Assembly (NCBI GenBank): GCA_963969595.1
Contig: OZ018409.1
Coordinates: forward strand, 40,995,282 to 41,059,281
Length of the DNA: 64,000 bases
Origin: Neckera pumila
Taxonomy: Eukaryota > Streptophyta > Bryopsida > Hypnales > Neckeraceae
Direction of reading: 5' to 3'
Numbering within the stretch: position 1 is the stretch's first letter; each line of letters begins with the position of its first letter. A model generated the notes under the pieces. That model was not told where the DNA came from. It did no database searches and saw nothing but the letters and a program-made list of their open reading frames with translations. This document shows positions 11,142 through 22,925 of this stretch, in pieces. Made by a program: the position numbers and the translations under genes.

Positions 11142-13638
11142 TATAGCTACAATAATATCTAAAAGAACAAAAATAGTCTATATGTATGGTTCACATTACA
11201 AAGCTACATCTATAATACATCTTTTTATTCATAAATATGAATTGATACATTATTGGTGAAAAACTAATTCATTTGCCTATTTGTTGAAGAAAACATATTT
11301 GAATTTGATAAGTTTAAATATATGCAACAATCAAATGTGCCACAATGGGCTTCCTACCTTACTATTGGTTGCATAGACAAATTATATGGGACAAACCAAT
11401 TTGTTTTTTGTTTTTTGGAGAAGTTCTGAAGTGGCAACATACAAGAAAATGATGTAGCCAAATATTTTAGTATTCATCTATTCTTTGGATAGAATTATCT
11501 TTTCATCCACATATTTGGATGAATTTCATTTAAATTTGGCAATTTCATCCATTTAAAAAAAATTGGAGCAATTTGGCATTATCATCCAATTTTTCTTCAA
11601 TTTTTCCTATAGGCTTGATGCAACCCATTTTATTTTTGAGGCATTTGGGCTTCATGAGGCCTAAAAGAAAACCACTAGGACAAATCGTTTCAAAGCTAAA
11701 AGAATCTCAAAACTAGCCTTGGGCATCATGAACCTTAACAAGCATTTATATGGAAACAACTTAATTTTATGAAGGCCTTATTGCTAAATTTAATCAAATA
11801 TCTAAATATTTTGTTGGTGTCAGTATGTTGTTAGAGGCAAGGATTTACCATTCAATCTTCCAAGCATGATTAATTTTGGAGCATGGATCACATAGCTCTG
11901 GAGGTATAACTTTTCAGCAACAAACTTATTCCTTTCATTACCTCTACCTCTAAGAAGACACTATGCAAGGATTTACAACGGTTTGCAATTTCAAAAGTTA
12001 CTAAGTTTGATTATAATAAAACATATATAAAAGTGAATAACATGGAAGAATATTATGGCCCACTATTCCAAAGGAGTGATTTTTTACATCTAATAGAATT
12101 GTTACCAGATTAACTTCCAAAGGACCACATGTTTAAAAACAACTTCTATATATAAATAAAATAAAAATCTTCAAAAATTATTATAATTAGAGCTTAACAT
12201 TTTGAACTTATAGATTTTATTTTGTAAAATTACAAATATTCAATCTACAATAAGTTTAGAAAGAATTTTGGATTTCAAATTTTATTGAAAAATACTAATT
12301 AGTGTAGCAACTAATCTTTGTATGGATAAAATTTATAGTTCATGTTTTACAACTTTTGTTTGAAATTTATTGTTGAGTTATAATCCTATAGTACTTCTCT
12401 ACAATTTTAAAAATCTTAAATACCCTTTGGTCCTCAAGGAGTTAAATAAATTATCACAATCTAAAATTGTTAGGTAGGATATTCTAAACTTTTTATACAA
12501 TAAAGGTAATAAAATATTCAAAAGAACATTGTATTAAAATCCTTTAAAAAAAAAGATTTGAATAATTGTATTGTATTCTTTTGTTGAGGTTTCATTTCAT
12601 TGCTTGAATGAGTTGTGGTTTTGGGTACTGGAACAAAAATAAAACAAATACTTTATATTTGAGTTAGCCATTAAGTGCTCAAAGTAAAATTCTCAATAGC
12701 ACTTTTGATAATTTATTCACACTCCAAAATATCTATGTCATTGATTCATAATGGACAAATTTTTCATCTTTCATTCACAAATTCTACAACTTTTCTTGAA
12801 TCTCTTTCAAGAAAATTTAATTCAATCAAGAACAATATTTAAAACATTCATCCTCCCCCTTTTGTATGGTTGATGAGCATCAAGCATTTAGGTTAGAAAT
12901 AGGCTTAGGGCGGCCTCCTCAAAATGTGCTACAAATCCAAAAATACCATCATTATTTTTTATACATCTCCAAAATCAATTGTGTGTATCTATGTGGAAGA
13001 AACAACTATAGAACCTCTTTTTAAAAAACTTCCTTGACTTTAACATATGGTATTCAAATGTTGTGTTCTTTGGTGTGTTGGAACCTCTTTTCACTTGCCA
13101 ACATGAAAACATGGAAATTTAACCATTCAAATAATAGAAAATATGTATAGTAGCAAAATGTGGTATTTTGGGGTGTATCTACTTTACTTATAGCCAACTG
13201 CTTGTTTCAAAGAGAAACCTATAAAATCCATGTCAGTTTTTAATGTGAGGTAGAATAATCCAATGTCATCCATCTACTAAACCCTCCCATTTGCGTTAGA
13301 CACCCATCTATAACTTCAATCTTAACAATCCTTTAGCATCATGACAATGTACTTGGGAAGGAGACACTTTAGCGTGTGGTTTAGCATAGGTCTATCTACA
13401 CTTTACCAATTTAGTCCCAACAAACTTTGAAAAATCATTAAAAAATTCATTTCTTATTGCATTAGAAGAATTCTGGAGCCTTTAGAAGGCTGCTCTAGAG
13501 TGACCATCCAGTCTATTTAAACGCAGGTAGGTCTCCTATGAAAATTGTCAGAAGTACATAGTCAGATGATGTGAATTTCGCAAAACTAGTCAGTAAGAGT
13601 TGGCCCGTCGCCAACTTCCACAATAAAAAAAGCCAATA
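11142..13638. other. AT-rich DNA, nothing recognised
   Basis: In 2.5 kb I identify no open frame, terminal repeats or tandem array. At 11480-11600 the words TTCATCC and GGATGAA recur, as they do at 8.1 kb; this may be a decayed foldback repeat. Confidence 0.4.
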
Positions 13639-13702
13639 CAGGTTGACCGTCGTTTGTTCTTGGTTCACTATTGGAATAAACTCCAGATTTCAAAAAAAAA
13701 AA
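13639..13702 (+). mobile_element. Short LINE-B 3' tail insertion
   Basis: About 64 bp ends in an 11 A run. The part GTTTGTTC...TTGGAATAAA closely resembles the sequence just before the poly-A at 39901-39952, the proposed LINE-B 3' end. An imperfect direct repeat, AAAAAGCCAATA / AAAAAGGCCAATA, brackets it. I read this as a severely 5'-truncated LINE-B copy. Confidence 0.45.
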
Positions 13703-13710
13703 GGCCAATA

Positions 13711-14202
13711 TTAAACAAGGTTTTTAATTGAAAATTAAAAATTAAATTATCCAATCAAGCCAATTATCTAGTCCAATCCACTTAAATCAATTTAAGTGGC
13801 TTTTGAATTTGTGTCTTTAGAGATGAAAATAGGAACCTCTTTATACAAGTGAGGTTGTAGTAGGGCAAGCAATGCATGTGGGATATGTAAATTAGGATGA
13901 AAAGGAGCTCCACCGCTCATAGTTATGTGAGGAAAAAAAATATTGTATTAAAAGCAGAATTTTGGGCCTCATTTAGGCATAGTAAAACAACTTTTTTGAA
14001 AATATATTGGACTAATAAAAGCTAGATAAACAAGCTAAGTTTCATAACCAAAACCGTTTTGTGATTTCAAGTCTCCAATAAAAAGTTATGGACAAAATTC
14101 AGACCGGATGAAAATGTCTTGTTTCTACTTGCAAAATGGCTTCTTTAAAACTTTTCAATCTCTTTAAAATATGTGACTTGACAAATAGCTTCTCCAAGGT
14201 AT
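13711..14202. other. AT-rich DNA, nothing recognised
   Basis: No coding region or repeat boundary was seen between the LINE tail and the P1 repeat. Confidence 0.5.
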
Positions 14203-14240
14203 ATAAATAACAAATCTAGGCGGTAATAGGCTAATCTACC
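14203..14240 (+). repeat. Direct repeat P, copy 1
   Basis: The block around GGTAATAGGCTAATCTACC recurs as P2 (15899-15932) and P3 (about 22889-22925). Directly after it lies element E at a TTAA. Downstream of E the Q block (TTAAATTGAAATC) recurs at 22865 as TTAAACTGAAATC. P and Q were therefore adjacent before E inserted. Confidence 0.65.
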
Positions 14241-14247
14241 TCATTAA

Positions 14248-14807
14248 TTCCTAAAGGACCAAATGACCGTTGAATGTACGCAAATAATCTTGAGTAGGAG
14301 TGTATGAAGTCATTTTTCCACGGATGTTCTTAAAATTTTGATGCAAGGTGTGAATATGTACCCCTTTAGTAGGAATACAAGTTTTTCTCCAATTGGGTGT
14401 CCGGATTGAAAGTTATGTTGCCCTAAATTTTTTGGGCCCCCCGTGCAAAACCCCTTTAATAATTCTAAAATTTGGTAATTACGTAATTAACATGATACAA
14501 AATGCAAATATAAAAAACTTCTCGTATACAATATAAAAATCTTACTTTAGGAGGAGTTAAAGTATGTTGTCTCTATTAAACAAGGTCAAAAAAAAAAAAA
14601 AATCCTAGATTTAAACATTATAATCTTTTAATCTGTGCAGGTGAACATTTTTGAAATTTTAACCACACATTCCTAGAGAATTCTAGTAAAACTTTGTATG
14701 GTTGAATTTTTAAAAAACTATTTTTTTCATTTTTTTCTTGCTGCCCTAAAAAGTGGCAATTTTTGACAATTTTTGCCCAAAATGTGGCAATTTTAGTTCT
14801 TTAGGGG
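14248..14807 (+). mobile_element. TTAA-flanked TIR element, copy E (560 bp)
   Basis: The left end TTCCTAAAGGACC follows TTAA (14244-14247); the right end TTCTTTAGGGG precedes TTAA (14808-14811). It is a shorter, distinct subfamily with the same termini. The flanks equal the sister sequence at 22853-22885, which has a single TTAA and no element, so the empty site is directly visible in the window. Confidence 0.8.
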
Positions 14808-14839
14808 TTAAATTGAAATCTTTGTGGTACCTACACAAA

Positions 14840-15898
14840 AGAATGAAATTAGGTTGCTTTACATCCAAAAAATTACTTTACAAGCCATCAAAGTCAACAA
14901 ATATTTCTACAAATATTTTCATTTGTACATATGGAAGTTTATGAGTCTCAATTACAACAACTCCTAATTCAAAAGTAGTGCACTCTTGTACAATAACTGA
15001 AAATATTTGTATAGTGTCAAATGTCAAAAAATTAGTGCGGAGCAACCTAATTTTACTATTCTGTTTACACTTAATTGAGAAATTGGGTTGCCTTGACAAT
15101 TAGGTTGCCTTACCCTAGAGAAGGTACCCCATCATTCATGGCTTGTCCAGATGGAGCACAAGCCATTCTCTAATCTCTAGCCATAAATTTGTACACCAAC
15201 CCATGCATCACACATGTTTCCCACATCACTGCATCCTTCTATAGTAACTGTAAATATTGATATAGTGTAGAATGTCAAGAAATTAGTGTAGGGCAACCTA
15301 ATTTCACTATTCAATATACACAAAGTAGTGAAATTGGGTTGCCTCAACAATTAGGTTGCCTTCATTAATAGAAGGTAGCTCATGAGCCATTGCTTATTCA
15401 CATGGAGGCACATGCAATTCTCTACACCCAAGCCATAAATAGTGCACTAGCCCATACAACACACATAATTCCTTCATTACTGCATTCCTCTGCAATGAGT
15501 ATACATATTTATATAGTGTCGAATGTCGTCAAATTAGTATGGAGCAACCTAATTTCACTATTTTGTGTACACAAAATAGTGAAACTAGATTGCCTTGTCA
15601 ATTAGGTTGCCTTACCCGAGATAAATTACTTCATGAGTCAATGCTTGTTCCACATGAAGGCGCATACTACTCTCTGAACCAAGCCTTAACCCTTAGAGGA
15701 CGGAGCCTATGACCGTGTAGTCAAATTTGGGTACATTGAACGAACACTTGATCCTTTAGGGGTTAAACTGGTGCACAAATCTATCCCATACACATGGCTT
15801 GAATTGAATGCATCATTCTACAAAAGCAGAGATAACTTATATAGTGTGGACTGTTGAGAAATTAGTGTTGGGCAACTTAATTTCACTATTTTGTGTAG
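14840..15898 (+). repeat. ~250 bp tandem array, four units
   Basis: Landmark 'aaattagtgtagggcaacct' and its variants recurs at about 15029, 15278, 15532 and 15860. The spacings are 249, 254 and 328 bp, and the last falls to about 251 once element F (73 bp plus TTAA) is removed. Each complete unit contains a hairpin: GCAACCTAATTTCACTATT followed by its near complement ending in TTGCC. Units are diverged by roughly a quarter. No coding function was seen. Confidence 0.75.
15690..15762 (+). mobile_element. Minimal TTAA-flanked TIR element, copy F (73 bp)
   Basis: It begins CCCTTAGAGGAC after TTAA (15686-15689) and ends ATCCTTTAGGGG before TTAA (15763-15766). It sits inside unit 4 of the 250 bp array. 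Sister units 2 and 3 read straight through the site (aagccataaatagtgcac in unit 3) where unit 4 has aagccTTAA, element, TTAAactggtgcac. It retains little beyond the terminal repeats. Confidence 0.85.
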
Positions 15899-15932
15899 AT
15901 AGCAAACCTGGGTGGTAATAGACTGATCTACC
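15899..15932 (+). repeat. Direct repeat P, copy 2, split from Q by LINE-A
   Basis: This contains AGATAGCAAACCTGGGTGG and ends in AGACTGATCTACC, the left target duplication of LINE-A. Its original continuation (Q block, 22865 onward) now lies 6.9 kb away on the far side of the LINE. Confidence 0.7.
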
Positions 15933-16366
15933 GTTGACAATATGGTAATCGGCCCTCTGTTTAAGCAGCTTCAACTTATGATTTTACGGAAGCCGGGAAT
16001 TGAGGGAGAGGGAGGGGAGAGACGTGAGGCGGGAGCAGGAAGCGCCGCAAATCAAAGAGAAGTTGCTTTGGGGGAGGGGGAGGGCAGCATGAAGCTCCCC
16101 TTGGGGCCCACGGCTACCCAACGACAGGAAGTAGCGCCGCAGCATGCGAGGCCCATAGGAACATATAATCACGAATAGCATCAAGCGGAAGACAAGACCA
16201 GGGAGAACTCGAAACCCTAAAACCTTGTCGTTTTGTCTGTTTGTTATTCAACATCATCACTGGCATATTCATGCGTAGGACTAATTCGATGAGAAAGGTG
16301 ATAATGATTAGTATGCCTGATAACCAGTAGAATGTTCAAATCCCCTAATTAACTAGCTGCTCAGCC

Positions 16367-18367
16367 ATGTCTGGAAGTCTCCCCACCATGAAGGAAACTA
16401 CCGCACCCGCCAAGACTAACGCTTGGGGTAAAACCTCAAGAGCGGTCAAGGCCACACGCTATCCGTCTGGACACCAACTTTGCCTTAGTTTGTCTGCAAA
16501 CACCATAGCCCTACTAGACCATGAAGCACTATCCCTATCACGAGTAGCACTGATAGGCTTCGCCCCTACGAAACATCCCTCACGAATAGAACTGCAGGAA
16601 TGGGTCAATATTAACTTGGTGGAACTAAGCATGTCGATTAGCAGAATCCGCATGTTACAAAGAGGCTACTTTGTTCTCACCTTCACTAATGAGGAAGGAG
16701 CTAAAGTAGCCCTAAAGAAAAGCCCACTAGCCTTTGGAACTCACCAACTTTACCTACACCCATGGCAGCCACAATTCAACCTTTAAAACCCCGAAAGGCA
16801 TCAAAATCTCCCTGTGGATTTGATTTCCTTTATTAGATGACGTATATTATAAAGCCTTGAGAGAGATATGTATTCTATAGGAGAGGTTGTATGGAGTGGA
16901 AAAGAAGAGGATTACTTGAAAAAATCCTCGACACCCCGCGTCTGTGTCTTCATTGAGAGGACAAGAAATTTACCAGCTTCTGTTATCCTCCCAATCCCAA
17001 GGTCAACAAAAGAAGTCGAAATCTTCCTTGAGTATGAAGGAATTCCCTCTCAAAGTAGCAACTGCCTAGAGCTTGGACTTACAGCAGAAGCTTGCAGCAT
17101 CCAGAAAAACAATAAAAACTCTAGCAAAGAGAAAGAGAATAGCAAATAACGTAGAAACCATCTAAAAGTGGACCACCACCTGCAAGACAAACCAACGAGC
17201 AACCAAGTTAGATTGGGAGCAGGAAACCCGGCCAAATCCATTGAAAAGAGCAACTAAGGGATACAAGCCATGACAGACCCTCCGGTAGAGATACGTAGCA
17301 CTACTAGAAACACAATAGCTGGACTAGCAAGAGGCTCGGCAACTGAGATCCTAGAATCGCTGAACACCCCAAATCCATCACGAGAGATAACAACCACCCC
17401 AGTAAATACAACTAGGGTAGGAAACAAGACCTCAAACTCCATGGGGGTGAAAACTAGTACTGCACCACAAGAAGAAGAGTGGCGCACAATAGGGCTGAAG
17501 GGAAAAGTAATCCTAGGCCAAGTAACCCCGAATTTGTCCAAAAACGGACATACGCAGTCCAAAAAACGCTCCATCTCCTCAAGCATTTTAGAAGAACCAG
17601 TATGGGAACTCCTAAAATTCTCCGGTACACCCTCAGGAGAAAAGAGGCTACAACTTTGGCCAATTATATTCACAAAGTGTGACAGTTCCCTCCAATATCT
17701 GAGCCAACTAAATGGTAAGTTGCAGGGAACCAAAATCTTGCTCCCAACTGGCAAAGAATAAACCACCGAGTCATTACACACTAACTATTGGGATCAGATG
17801 CAGATTGACATAGAACAGAATATTGGACCAGGAAGCAGAAGTCTAGCCAATAAACACTGGGACTCTATAGATTGGACCGGTAGCTGGCAAAAGATGGAAG
17901 GCGGCTCATACATCTATCATGTGATAGCCCTGATAGAACACTCAGCTTGCGATGACTTGTTCTACATTGACGAGTCCTCTCATCAGTGGATAGTAGCAGA
18001 GGACTTAAAGATCTGGACAAGCATAGACTGGGAGATGGATAATGTGGCCAGATTCCCCCTCCAAATGTTGGCAAAGTATTGGAAAATCCAAACCGACGCT
18101 AGAGAGAATGACATGCAAATCTCCCACTTTACAGCAGAAGAAGAATCAAGTGACCAGGAAAGATCCCCAAACCGACCTGCGTTGAAAAAGAGAACAATTC
18201 AAGAAAACAGCTCACCCCGAGCAACTCCAGACTTGGACCCAAACAAGGTGGCCGCAATCCATCGAGGACTAGACCAACCAACCCTGAGGAGCAGCAACAA
18301 TGACCAACCTACGCCACAACAACAAAGCAATGGGATCCACACCTGCCAAACACCACTGAGCAAGTAA
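16367..18367 (+). pseudogene. LINE-A ORF1 remnant (RNA-binding protein)
   Basis: One frame is kept from the ATG at 16367 to 18367, broken by several stops (around 16784, 17147, 17759). Residues ~50-139 look like DUF4283 (VALIGFAP..., then LHPWQPQF), the nucleic-acid-binding domain of plant L1 ORF1. About residues 168-250 hold the downstream segment with STPRVCV and LEYEGIPS. The CCHC knuckle that should follow is degenerate: the first Cys is Ser and the His is Leu. The remainder (17270-18367) is low-complexity, polar and unrecognised. Neighbour ORF2 begins about 470 bp later. ORF1p normally coats LINE RNA; this copy cannot be made intact. Confidence 0.8.
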
Positions 18368-18832
18368 AACAATGAGGCAATAGCCAACCAGACAAGCCGC
18401 GAGGAAGAAATTTGGATCAATCACGATCAACACGGATCAACACCGTTTGAGTTGCACCAAGACAAACAGCAGAGTGTGCCCTGATAACACGACAAGAAGA
18501 CCTCATCTCCTGGCCGAGAATCAAAATACCACAAGCTGCTTGGTATGATCTCACCCTACTTAAAAATTTACTGTTCAAAGAAATTTCATTGTGGATTTTG
18601 CAAAAGGATGCCTCCAAAATATCACAAACACTCAGGATGAGCAACCTCGACATTAAGAAGCAAATGAGATTGGGTGAGACGTATACAGTGGTGATACAAA
18701 TTACTCAGTCCTTCACCACACAAGCTACACAATGGAGATCTGACCTGAAGTTTTACGCTCCAAACCTCCTTAAAAATTACCAATCCATCTCACCACCGTA
18801 GGATCAAATAGAACCTCCACCAGCTTTTTCCC

Positions 18833-21800
18833 ATGACTAACAACCCAATCAACATACTAACGTGGAACATGCGAGGCTTCTCCAGCAAAGCCCAAGGACA
18901 GCTAAAATAGAGGCGCTTCCGCACACAGGTAAGAGACATCTTCCCTAAACCAAACTTGATATTTTTGCAGGAACATAAAATGAACCAAGAACTCTGCGAA
19001 AAGATTGGAGCATTAGGCATGAAACAGGGTAAAGCATTTTGGAATGGAGCAATATTAAATCAAGAAACAAATAGAAAACTCACTAATATTCACATGGTCC
19101 AACAAACGTGATAACGAACCTGTAATGGCTAGACTCGACAGAGCATACATGGGAGACTGGGCAAAAGATAGGGGAGGGAAGGTAAAAATCCTAGAAGGCC
19201 ACTACACCCTTTCTGACCACTTACTAGTCCTAATCATGTTAAAAAAAAAAAACCAAATAAAAAACCAAAAGAAATCCTTCAAATTTAACCTAACGTTCCT
19301 GGAAGACAAATCGGTAAAAGAAAAAATAATAGAACAATGGAATGCGGTTCAACGCCCCAATCAAGGCAAAAGGGGCTAATCAATCTGGGTGGCGTCAACC
19401 ATAGCCAAGGTCCGAGACTATTGCCAGCTCGAGGGAATCAACCAAGCTAAAGCTAGAAGAGAAAGGATTGAGCAATTACAGACAACAATGGCGTCAGCAA
19501 AACGCCTCTTGCAACAAGATCCAAAAAAATCCTTCCTCATGACTGCACGGAATCAAGTGCAACAGGAATTGACGGAAAATGAGATAAAAAAAGCCGAATG
19601 GGACAACATCGGGACCTCGGCCAGATGGACAAATGCAAAAGGATTTCTTCCTTGGCGTACAACAAGTCAAGGCGAACCCACAATCCAACAACTTATAGAC
19701 AACAACGGCAACGAATTCAACACAAACCACAAAATCCTGGAGTACGCGACAGACTTTTATAGCAAGCTATTTTCGATGCAGGGGGAGTCAGAAGAATGCT
19801 CACAAGCTCAAGCACAATGCTGGGATACCATCCCGAGATTAGTCACACCGCAAATTAACTCCCAGCTAACTCAGCAAGTAACAGTTGAAGAACTACACTT
19901 AGCCCTAAAATTCCTGCCAACAAACAAAGCCCCGGGGGAGGATGGGCTACCAGTGGAATTTTACACAACACTTCAGGAGTTCGTTAGCGATGACATCCTC
20001 GAAGTATGCTTGAAGTCACTAAAATCAGGTAAGTTACATCAGAACCTAAACACTGGTTTACTATGCCTAATACTTAAGGGAGGAACAAAAACAAAGTTAA
20101 AGAACTGGAGACCAATAACTCTAATGGGAACAGTATATAAAATCAAAGCCAAGGTTTTAGCATGAAGATTACAGCCATGGTTAGATATACTTATAAGACC
20201 AAATCAAACAAGATTTATTAAAGGAAGAAGCATAATTGACAATGTCTTCCTAGCATAAGAATCTATAGAATGGGCGAAAGAATCCACACAACCTATGGTC
20301 ATGCTACTCCTTGATTTTGAAAAACCCTATGATAGAGTAGAATGGGGCTTCCTAGAAGGTACTCTAAAGGCCATAGGTTTTAACCATGAATGGATAAAAT
20401 GGGTAAGAACTTTATACATAGAGTCATGGTGTAAGGTAGGTATTAACAACAATATAAGCTCCTCCTTCCAACTCACTAGGTCAATTAGACAAGGTTGCCC
20501 ACTTGCACCATTCCTTTATATTTTCATTGCCGATAGTCTAGGCTATCTACTAGAAAAACAAGAAATAGAGGGCCTAAAACTTCCAAATACAGAACATAGT
20601 GTAATAGACCAAGAATTTGCTAATGACACTAACTTATACTTAACTGGTACTCTGGATAACCTCAACAAAACAAAATTAACACTAGAACTATTTGCATTAG
20701 CATCCGGGTCAAAAATTAATTGGCACAAATCTAAAGCAATCTAGATATGTAATTCACTAAAGCCTTTTGAATGAGGTAGGGAAGACCACCTCCATTGGCT
20801 ACAACCAGGAGAAATCACCAGATATTTGAGCTTTATTATAGGATATCAAATTTCACTTGAGACTAGATTTAGAACGGCCTTGCAAAATCTAAGACAAAAA
20901 CTAGCATATTAGAGCACAACTAAACTTTCACTTGCAGGTCGGGTATTAATAGCTAATCAAGTCCTCTTAGCATTAATTTGGTATCTAGCCTCCTGTTGGT
21001 CCCCACAAATAGACATTGTTACCAAGATTAAAAGCCTAATAAGGAACTATATTTGGTGAGGCCAAAACAGGGAACGCCAATGCAGAGCTAGGGTTGAATG
21101 GCAGTCGCTAATTCAACCTTATACCCAAGGAGGTATTAAATTAATAGACCTGGCCCTACAAATCCAAGCATTGCTAACTAAGCTCATGATTAGAGGGCTA
21201 ATGCCAGGTATTGCCCTATGGAGGATTCTAATACAATACCGCATGAGGAACATTACACCAAAACAAGGAGGGAAGTGGCCACCAAACATTCACTTCATCC
21301 TCTTTGCAACTAGAGTTAGAGGTAATGGTTTTGACATTTGGTGGGCAGTGTGGAAAGCTTGGTGCCAAGTGAGATAGGGAATAATTTTTCAACAACTAGA
21401 TGGATTCGAAGCTACAGGCAGACAAAACATCTTTTGGCATGGAGAACTTTATGGACACCACAATGGTATGTTGGGAGACTCACCCTACTCATACGGCAGC
21501 ACTTGGGCCAGAAAACAAATTACCAAAATCCAAGACCTATGGGACTTCAACAACCAAAGGTGGAAACAAGATGAAGAACTCAAACACATACTAGGACGCA
21601 GCTTCTCACAAGAAAAGAGAGCCGAGATCATCAACGCCATATCAAGCAATTGGTCTATGACCAGCTTCCCTCCCTTCAAACCTTTGGAATGGGTGATCGT
21701 ACTGCAGGCCCACTCAGAACCAACCTTGTACCAATTGGAAAAGCCGAATTTTGGTAAGCGTTTCTACCACATTCACTCTCATTTCTACAGAGACATCGAA

Positions 21801-22768
21801 GATGAAGAATCCCAAGACTTAACAGGTAAGGAACTCTGGCGAGCCAGAGTAATCACCGAAGGTGGCGATCTTTGAACAACCATAATCTACCCTAAAGACA
21901 AATTCTCGGGATCTATTTAGCTGATGGGAGGAATCCGTGAACTTGACTGGGACCCATGCAAATGGAATTGGAGCCCCAATGGTTCCAACCACACGATCCC
22001 TTTTCTCAATTACTCTACCAGATGTGGCTATCGCATAGGACTCGAAGACAAAACATTGGCGGCCAAACTCATCATCAAACTCAGGGTATTCCAATTCACT
22101 GACCAAGAGACAAAAAATGCGACCCAGCTTATCTGGGACAAACAAAGATTGAAGAAACTCCAATTCTTTTTATGGTTAGTCAATTTAGATGGACTGGCAA
22201 ATGGAGCTCTGTGATGGGCTTCCCAACGGAGTGCAAAAGATGCAGACAATAGGACGAAGAGAGCATGGAGCATGTCCTCCACACTTGTTACCACGCCAAA
22301 CGTGTTTGGAACTTGTTTTGTGAAACGCGCAGAGCTCTTAATATTCAAGATCCCCCCACTTGCAAGAGATCATCACTGGCATTTCCCCAAGGATTTACGA
22401 GCCAGGAAGGCAACTACTCTCTTGAGACGTTCATCCCCAACATTGCTTATGACATCTTCAGGTCGGCGATTCTGTAGAACATTTGGTGCGCCCGGAACAG
22501 GTTCATCTTCCAAGACAAGAATTCTTCTACCCTCCAAGTTTGTCACCATGCTTGAAAAGACACTATCACCGCAAGCATGGCTCAACGCAACAATACCCTT
22601 GCTTACTACCACAAATGTAGTGAAGAGTACAAGCAGCTCATTAGTCAGGAATTCCAAGACTCTTGGTGCAAGAATGATATTTTTAGCTTCGGTAGTTTCC
22701 ATAGACCCAGATGGCAATTAGCTCTTAACCTTCCTCCCAGGTTCTCTCTCACAAGGGAACCGGATTGA
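18833..22768 (+). pseudogene. LINE-A ORF2 remnant (endonuclease/RT)
   Basis: The start ATG at 18833 gives MTNNPINILTWNMRGF, the AP-endonuclease N-terminus, then LQEHK. A TARGET-like end (TWSN..., ARLDRAY..., LSDH) follows after only ~130 residues, so roughly 90 residues of endonuclease are probably deleted, with a frame change. From 19125 to 22214 the frame is constant but has many stops. RT motifs seen are KAPGEDGLPVEFY, NWRPITLM, LLDFEKPYDRVEW and RQGCPLAPFL. The catalytic F-A-D-D box reads FANDTNLYL, so one Asp is Asn. After a frameshift near 22.2 kb the zinc-binding end appears (ECKRC ... EHVLHTC). The C-terminus, FHRPRWQLALNLPPR, ends at 22768. It is nonfunctional. Confidence 0.88.
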
Positions 22769-22864
22769 CTTTGTTCCTTGTTTTCCTGTGTTTTTTAATG
22801 CAATGGTCACCTCCTCTTTTGAAAAGAAAAAACAAAAACAAAAACAAAAACAGACTGATCTACC

Positions 22865-22925
22865 TTAAACTGAAATCTCCGTGGCACATAGATAGCAAAT
22901 CTGGGTGCTGATAGGCTGCTCGACC
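22865..22925 (+). repeat. Repeat blocks Q2 and P3
   Basis: TTAAACTGAAATCTCCGTGGC is the undisturbed equivalent of the sequence after element E, and it is followed by AGATAGCAAATCTGGGTG, a third P copy. Before the LINE-A insertion the order was P2-Q2-P3 in direct repetition. Confidence 0.65.

Larger units (their letters stand above)
15933..22851 (+). mobile_element. Full-length LINE-A (L1-like), 6919 bp
   Basis: A perfect 13 bp target duplication, AGACTGATCTACC, flanks it (15920-15932 and 22852-22864). It has a ~434 bp 5' leader, ORF1 remains with a DUF4283-like domain, ORF2 remains with endonuclease, RT and C-terminal zinc-binding region, a 3' leader containing TTTTTTAATGCAATGG, and an A-rich tail (CAAAA)n. 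Two truncated relatives with similar 3' ends lie at 31.0-31.9 and 48.6 kb. Multiple stops, frameshifts and catalytic changes make it inactive. It inserted between repeat blocks P2 and Q2. Confidence 0.9.

Noticed and set aside
14840..15898. CRISPR-like or centromeric satellite array
   Set aside because: Units are ~250 bp, diverged and contiguous with no spacers, and only four copies occur. CRISPR is not expected in plant nuclear DNA, and the array is too short for a centromere.
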